From Auxenochlorella pyrenoidosa (taxonomy: Eukaryota; Chlorophyta; Trebouxiophyceae; Chlorellales; Chlorellaceae): a DNA stretch of 13,141 nucleotides. Below the pieces are notes generated by a model. It made no database searches and was not told the origin of the DNA. It saw only the letters and a program-made list of their open reading frames with translations. Shown one piece after another: positions 8,301 through 13,141 of this stretch. The translations under genes were made by a program, and so were the position numbers. The stretch is taken from assembly GCA_001430745.1 (NCBI GenBank), contig KQ481950.1:40108-53248 (forward strand), in the 5' to 3' direction. Each line of letters starts with the position of its first letter. The first letter of the stretch is position 1.

Positions 8301-10961
8301 GAAGGGGGCAAAACAGATGGCTGCGCGGCCCACGGCAGTGAAGCGGGACGTGCCCAGCTCATTGCGCATCTCGGCACCCTGGGGCAAGCGATCTAGGACC
8401 GCCCCCCGAGGAAGCCGGCCCATGCCCGGCACCCGCTGTGCCCGCTCGGGCAACACGCGCTGCCCACGTCTCCGGCTGTTCAGCCCCACCCCCGGCCCCA
8501 GGGCCCTCTCACACCTTGACCCAGGTCACCTAGGGCGCCGCGACGGCCACCCACACACCACCACACACCACCCCCTCAGCTTTAACCCCTGGCCCCTCTC
8601 GCACCTTGACCCACGTCACCCAGGGCGCCGCGACCACGACCCCCATCTCCGCGGCCAGCTTCATGCACAGCAGGTTCTGCGCCGCGGCGGTGAGGAACAT
8701 GGCGCTGCTGTTCACGCTGCCCTGCAGCTGGGACTGCACCAAAAAGGCGCCCAGCTTCTTGCGGGAGGGGTCGTCTGCAGCGGGGGTGGGGTGGTGGTGG
8801 TGTTGTGTGTGTGTGTGTGGGGTGGGGGGGTGGGGTGGGCGGGGTGGGCGGGGGCCAGATTCAGAAACCACCGACAGTCGGCAGCGCCCTGCGGCTGTGC
8901 AGGAAGCTTGCTCCTGCAAGACCTGACGCCTGCACTCGTACTGACAGTCAGCGCCCCGATTGACTCACTGGGCTTGCTGCCGGCGTTGAGGGAGAGGGAG
9001 TTGATGATGGGCATGAAGATGCCGCCGGCACGGGCGGTGGTCGACGGCATGGCCGGCGCGATGCACGCCTCGGCGACTGCACAGGGCGAAGCACAGACGC
9101 GCAGGGTGAAGGTGGTGCTGCTTGGCGCAGGCACGCATGCGCTGGGTGCTCCAGGGCTGGAATACACCCCCTGACACATCTGCTGGCTCACCACCCATCC
9201 GCGGGACACGGGCAGGAAAGGGTGCCCGGTTGGCAAGGAAGTGGCTGGCACGCATGCGCAAGAAAGGATGTTTGCCTTCCAGCGTGGGCGCAGGCACAAG
9301 GCGTGGACCTACCAGAGAGGCCATAGGCCAGGCCCAGCGTGCTCTTGCCGAAAATCTTCACGAACAGGGTGGCCACGCGCTCGCCCAGGCCCGTCTTCTC
9401 AAAGCCCTGCGGGCCGGGAGGGGCGCTGGCCTGGCGCATGCTAAGGAGACAGGCGCAGGAGCCAGGTTGGGCGCCAGCCCACTGGGGAGGTTCCAGGCTC
9501 GGGCTGGCGCTCCAATACCCCCGCAGCAAGGAAACAGCTCCCTTGGCGGGTTGCGCAGAGCAGACAGCTGGACGAGCTGCTGGCGCGTGCATGGCAGCAA
9601 ACCCACACGTCCCAGCATGCGAGGCACGGGAGGCTGCCACATCGCATGCGCAGCCAGCGCGTTGACAGGCAAGCAGGCGAGCTGAGGCGCGCCGGCGGGC
9701 AGGCGGGCAGGCCCGCTTGGAACCAGCTTTGTATTGGCGGGCGGAGAGCCTTCAACAGGCGAGCGGGCGGGTGAGCGGGCACCCACCCGGGCAAAGAAGA
9801 ACGACACCACGATGAGCCAGATGACGTCGTTGGTGAAGGCGGTGAAGGCCTGCCAGAGGACAGGCCAGGGTGCACGCGTAATCCATTCATTTTTTGAAGA
9901 TCACTTCTGGGTTTGGTTGTGGTACCGGGCGCGCGACACTGCTGGGTGTCGGGCATGCATGCGAGGCAGGGCGAGGCGCGAGCCCACAAGGCCGGGGATG
10001 GTCATGCACGACCGGCTGGGCAACCACGCGCCATGGTTGTGTGTGTTGCTTGTCCCTGCAGCGACGGCCCGGTGCACCTGCGCAAATGTGAGCGTCTTGG
10101 TGGCGATGGCTGTGGTCACCGCCATGAAGGCCCAGGCACCCACGGGCAGCGGCTCCAGCACCAGGCCTGCAGGCACGTGGGCATTTAGGTTTTCGGGCAA
10201 GTGAAGGTTAGTTTTTTGGCACGTGGGCAGCAGAGGGCAGGACGAGGAGCACAGCAGAGGGCACACACAAGCTCGGTTCCGAACTGAAGGGGACAGGGGC
10301 GCACAAGCAGGCAGGCACCCCCGCTCCGCCCATCTGCACAGGCCGGGCATTCGTTGCGCGCTGCCCAAGCCAACGCTCGCTGCAGCCCCAGCCCGCCCCC
10401 ACCACCAACCGCCACCCCCCACCCACCCCACCCTCACCCGCGATGGTGCTGACAAAGATGGACAGCAGGGTCCAGGCCTGCACGGTGATGCCCACAGGGA
10501 TAGGCACCAGGAAGCGCAGCGCCAGGCCGATGCCCACAGCTGCCAGGAAAGGCACGGGCTTGGCGCCCTGCGGGGCGCAACAGGGGGCGCGGGCGGGGAC
10601 AGGCGTGGGTTGGCTGGGCAGCGAGCGATGCAGGCCGCGTGGTGCCAAGGCAGCCAATGAAGCCAAGTGTGGGTCAGGCTCAGGCATGTCCACCGGCCCG
10701 GCTGCCCGCTCGACTTGCTTTGTGGCGCAGCATGCCGTCTGCTGCCGCACTGGCTGCCCACTGGCCGCGTACGTTCCCCCTGACGCACAAACTCACCGGC
10801 CAGGAGGGTGTGGCGGCTGGAGGCGGCGCGGGAACGGCTGCTCCTGCGGCTGCAGCCAGCACTGGCAACGCCGCCGGCGCCGCAGCACGCGCCACCCGGC
10901 GGCGCAGCTGGCACTGTTGCCGCAGTGGTGCCAGAGCATGCCTGCATCGTGCATTGTGCAT
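5290..10961 (-). CDS. Plastid dicarboxylate (2-oxoglutarate/malate-type) translocator, DASS/SLC13 family, 15 exons
   Basis: Exons in transcript order: 10961-10797, 10567-10438, 10166-10078, 9849-9787, 9406-9313, 9076-8969, 8774-8605, 8235-8137, 7817-7749, 7446-7303, 6925-6910, 6567-6508, 6282-6182, 5853-5694, 5402-5290. All 14 introns are GT-AG and all phases close: 1581 nt, 526 residues. Plant DiT1/DiT2 exchange 2-oxoglutarate or glutamate for malate across the inner chloroplast envelope in nitrogen assimilation and photorespiration. Landmarks are a 55-residue R/A/P-rich N-terminus with no acidic residues (transit-like), GAKPVPFLAAVGIGLALRFL at 56-75, LPVGAWAFMAVTTAIATKTL from 104, IWLIVVSFFFAR at 138-149, PSTTARAGG at 191-199, NSSAMFLTAAAQN at 238-250, APWVTW near 266-271, WDT at 375-377, SNLFGSITHFGSGQAAVYY at 469-487 and a hydrophobic C-terminus ending WKALGFF. 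The two NSS/PSTT and SN/SGQAAVYY regions match DASS substrate-site loops. DiT1 against DiT2 cannot be settled by eye. The start is the only ATG of three nearby (10961, 10954, 10947) in frame with the first donor. Confidence 0.93.
8501..8640 (-). repeat. 90-bp-offset duplicate of translocator exon 7 end and donor, carrying a stop
   Basis: The end of exon 7 with its donor (about 8590-8640) is repeated at about 8501-8550 inside the following intron. On the minus strand the copy reads GCGGCGCCCTAGGTGACCTG, then GGTCAAG|gtgtgag. The real exon has CCCTGGGTGACGTGGGTCAAG at that place, with donor gtgcgag. The tryptophan codon TGG has become TAG. The offset is 90 bp, so the copy is in the same frame. 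Confidence 0.9.
8785..8852. repeat. G/GT-rich low-complexity tract next to the exon 7 acceptor
   Basis: GGGGGTGGGG, (GGT)n and (GT)n runs lie just upstream, in the minus-strand sense, of exon 7. In the transcript they read as C/CA-rich sequence before the acceptor. Similar tracts precede the acceptors of exon 14 (about 5883-5927), exon 13 (about 6300-6328) and exon 15 (about 5404-5470). They act as C-rich, not T-rich, pyrimidine tracts. Confidence 0.7.
10382..10437. repeat. C/CCACC-rich tract at the 5' end of translocator intron 2
   Basis: The plus strand is ccacc/ccccc-rich, so the transcript just after the exon 2 donor is G-rich (gtgagggtggggtgggtggg). It is low complexity and may form G-quadruplexes in RNA; this is inference. 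Confidence 0.7.
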
Positions 10962-11711
10962 TGGGTGTCGACGGGCAGGCCGTGAAAAGGGAATGCAGGC
11001 TTCCAGCGGCAGCAAGGCAAAGCCCACCTGCTGCTTGGCAGGGTGCCGGCCGCTGCTGTTGGTGATTGCCGCTGCACGCCAGAGCCTCGCGCCAGAGGCG
11101 CCAGGCCCCTCAGGGACGCGCAGCACTGCATAGCTGAAAACAAGGGCTTGACAGTGTGTTGCACTGCGGTAAGCGATGAGCCGATGGCGATCGCAAGGCA
11201 GTCAGAGCACGATGCCGAGGTGCAGGGCCCCATGCAAACACCGATGGTAGCGGGAAGAAGTTGGCCAGGCTGGCGGCCGATTAATGGCCTCATCTTGCGC
11301 CGCCGAGCTATCATTGCTGCGATCGCTGCGACAATAATTCGGAAGGAAAGCGCCGGAGCCGGCCAAAAGCAACAAGGGCTCCGCCTGCCGCTTACCCACG
11401 CAAACCTGTTTGTTTGGACAGCCGAGACCGTCTGCGATGTCTCCCTGTTCATCTTCAGTCGTCAAGAGAGCCGCGGTGGGTCCATGCCGCAGCCTCAATC
11501 ACCGCCTGCCTCCACCGCTGTGCCGCTACTGGCGGCACCCCGCTGCGACTGAGGTCGAGGCTCGGCAGCATCCTGCCTTGGTCTTCAACAATTTCGTCTC
11601 CCAAAAGCTTGCACCCACACATTACTGAACCTGGCGACTACCACCTCTGCATTGCAGCATGCTGCTTCTGCCACCAGCCACCCTGGAGGCCCTGGCTGGC
11701 CAGCAGTAACA
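10962..11711. promoter_or_regulatory. Divergent intergenic region between translocator and TMEM19-like gene
   Basis: This 750-bp stretch separates two divergent start codons and must hold both 5' UTRs and promoters. I see no clear TATA box at a sensible place for either gene. The palindrome GCGATCGC occurs twice, at 11187-11194 and 11319-11326. An A/T-richer patch (caataattcgg) follows the second. Open frames here are shadows without domain features. Confidence 0.6.
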
Positions 11712-12856
11712 ATGCGCGCTGCGCCCCGCCGCCGCCGTTGCGAAGCGCATCGGCTGCCCAGCCCACCCCGCGCCTCGTCCTCTGCAGCGGCCCCCAGCGG
11801 CGACGGCCCTGCCGAGCAGCAGCCCCCAATTGACACCACGTGAGGGCTGGCTGCAAGCAGGCGCGAGCCGTTGGACCCCCAGCAAGGATGCTACGAAAGC
11901 CTGGCGGTTGCACTCTAGCGCCACCCTCCATCTGCTGCCCAATCCCTGCACCTGCTGCGCTTCCCGTGTGCAAGCCCTCCAGCGCACAGAGTCCAAGGCG
12001 GCACAGGGGCTGGCCACCCGACCCTTACATCCCGCCCCGCTTCGACCCGCCGTCCCTTCACCCGACCCCTGCACACCCCGCACTTCTCGACCGCTTGCCC
12101 CCTCACCGTCCCCACCCCACGCCCCCGCAGCTACGTGCGCCTGGACAGGGTGGGCGAGCCGTCCGAGGGGATGGACCCCGAAGTGGCTGCGGCGCTGCGC
12201 CGGGTGCAGGCTGCCATGACCGAGGCCGAGTCCTCCATGCAGCGCCTGCACACCCTGCCCTCGGCGCGGCTGCCCAGCGGGTGGGACCGCGCGGCGCGCG
12301 CGCTGCGCCCCGCCGCGCAGTTTGCTGCGCTGGCCGCCGCGTGCGCGGCGATACACTCGCTGGGCGCCGCGGCGCGCGCGCTGGGCAGCCTGGCGGTGGG
12401 GCTGGGGGTGGCCTGGTACGGCCTGCGCCGCTCCTCGCTCTCTCCCTCGGGCGCGGCGGCGGTGAGCCCTCGGGCGGTGGGTGGTGTTTGTGTGTGTGAG
12501 GGGGGGGTGGGGGTGGGGGGGGGGTGAGGCCACAGCGGGCGGGCACAACTGGCGGGCAGGCAGGCCATCAACCGGGCAACAGCCCCCGCCACCCCGCTGC
12601 CTGCATCGCCCAGCAGCGGCGCTTTGCGGCGCAGCCTGCGTCACTGCCCGGCAGATCAGCTGTCGCAGACTCGGGCGTTCTTCCCGTGCTGGCAGCATCC
12701 TTGATACAACCTTGACGCGCCTTGATGCATCCTTGAAACTTGGATTTCTTTTCCTTTTTGCAGGCGGTGCTGGTGGGCGGCGCAACCCTGGGGTCCAGCT
12801 TTCGGTCCGGCCTGCTGCTGCTCACCTTCTTCTTCACATCGAGCAAGATCACGCAG
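11712..12856 (+). CDS. TMEM19/DUF92 family membrane protein, N-terminal part (partial at right edge)
   Basis: Exons are 11712-11839, 12131-12461 and 12764-12856; the rest lies beyond the window. Joins keep phase: ACC-AC|C gives IDTTYVRLDRV, and GCG|GCG gives SGAAAAVLVGG. The first 43 residues (MRAAPRRRRCEAHRLPSPPR, then S/A-rich) look like an organelle-targeting sequence. Residues 44-100 are a soluble helical stretch, and about 100-137 are Ala/Leu/Gly-rich and probably span the membrane. Residues 142-184 are the diagnostic part: SLSPSGAAAAVLVGGATLG, then LLLLTFFFTSSKITQ. DUF92/TMEM19 proteins have S-L-SGALAAF-VG and FF-TSSKLT at this place. The family also includes plant VTE6 (phytyl-phosphate kinase); the TSSK form looks closer to TMEM19, whose function is not settled. 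ATG 11712 is preferred, with context aacaATG; the frame is open upstream but has no earlier ATG down to 11652. After TQ the donor appears to be GC (cag|gcgagg), because reading on leaves the family sequence. Confidence 0.8.
12462..12763 (+). other. TMEM19-like intron 2 with G-rich start and CCTTGA repeats
   Basis: After the donor gtgagc comes a GGGTGG/GTGTGTG/GGGGGGGTGGGGG tract (about 12474-12526), G-rich in the transcript. Near the 3' end ccttga occurs four times (about 12700-12736), followed by a T-rich tract ttcttttcctttttgcag. This is the only acceptor in the window with a strongly T-rich tract. Confidence 0.7.
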
Positions 12857-13141
12857 GCGAGGGCTGCTGCGAACCCACTCGGCCGCGCCCTGCTCTTGCC
12901 GCCTGCCCTTGCCGCTGCGCCCAGCCGGGCTGTGCGGGTGTGGTCGCCTGCTGCACTCAGTGTGGACTCAGCGTGGCACACGGTGTGGGCATGCCGCTCA
13001 CTGCTGGCTGCCACGCCCAGCTGGCTGACCGGCTGGTCAGGTGGGAGCGCACGAGGCCGGGCCCATGCGCCACCAGCCACTGCTTGCCGAATGCGCGCGT
13101 CTGCTTTTGCCCGTTCCGCCTTGGCTCAAGTTCCTCTCCCT
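12857..13141 (+). other. Start of TMEM19-like intron 3, no exon seen to window edge
   Basis: The frame of exon 3 stays open here for a long way, but the translation (ARAAANPLGRALLLPPALAA and on) no longer resembles DUF92, which should continue with a charged K/E-rich, EGGQR-like loop. I therefore treat it as intron with a GC donor. If the frame were translated it would be an unusual insertion. Confidence 0.5.

Noticed and set aside
8245..9174. Plus-strand open frame of 309 codons
   Set aside because: It is antisense to translocator exons 6 and 7 and runs through GT-rich intron tracts; it is a composition shadow.
11187..11326. GCGATCGC octamers as evidence for cyanobacterial or plastid origin
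   Set aside because: The flanking genes are spliced nuclear genes with transit-like N-termini. Two octamers are not evidence of transfer.
11622..12785. Minus-strand open frame of 387 codons
   Set aside because: It is opposite the TMEM19-like exons, very rich in Arg/Ala/Gly and without family features. The plus strand matches DUF92.

Overview
The window looks like nuclear DNA of a GC-rich green alga (Chlorophyta; a trebouxiophyte such as a Chlorella relative fits best, but this is inference). The reasons are: protein-coding genes cut into many short exons by introns of about 50-440 bp, almost all with GTG-type donors and C-rich acceptors; TGTAA-type poly(A) signals; a plastid dicarboxylate translocator with an N-terminal transit-like extension; and a nuclear-type tRNA gene with a pol III T-run terminator. 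There are no bacterial-style operons. Most long open frames are composition-driven shadows, so the gene models below were rebuilt exon by exon from splice sites and reading phase.

Layout. (1) 1-710 (+): the last two exons of a class I (RPD3/HDAC1-type) histone deacetylase, cut by the left window edge. (2) 1552-2923 (-): a convergent four-exon gene for a small membrane protein that I do not recognise. (3) 2924-5200: a gene-poor spacer holding an intact tRNA-Glu(CUC) gene on the minus strand and three copies of a local repeat, two of which carry the same hairpin and TGTAA. (4) 5201-5302: a short minisatellite whose last unit is the stop-codon end of the next gene. (5) 5290-10961 (-): a complete 15-exon gene for a chloroplast-envelope dicarboxylate/2-oxoglutarate-malate translocator (DASS/SLC13 family, DiT type), 526 residues, with every splice phase closing. 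(6) 10962-11711: a divergent intergenic region with two GCGATCGC octamers. (7) 11712 to the right edge (+): the first three exons of a TMEM19/DUF92 membrane protein, cut by the window edge.

The genes are independent housekeeping loci and do not form a pathway. The recurring oddity is local duplication of exon ends. The HDAC exon end with its donor is copied inside the intron. The translocator exon 7 end with its donor is copied 90 bp downstream with a stop codon. The translocator stop-codon end is part of a tandem array. I see no mobile-element genes, CRISPR, defence system or biosynthetic cluster. The best candidates for something undescribed are the unrecognised membrane protein, the repeat family around the tRNA, and the exon-end duplications.
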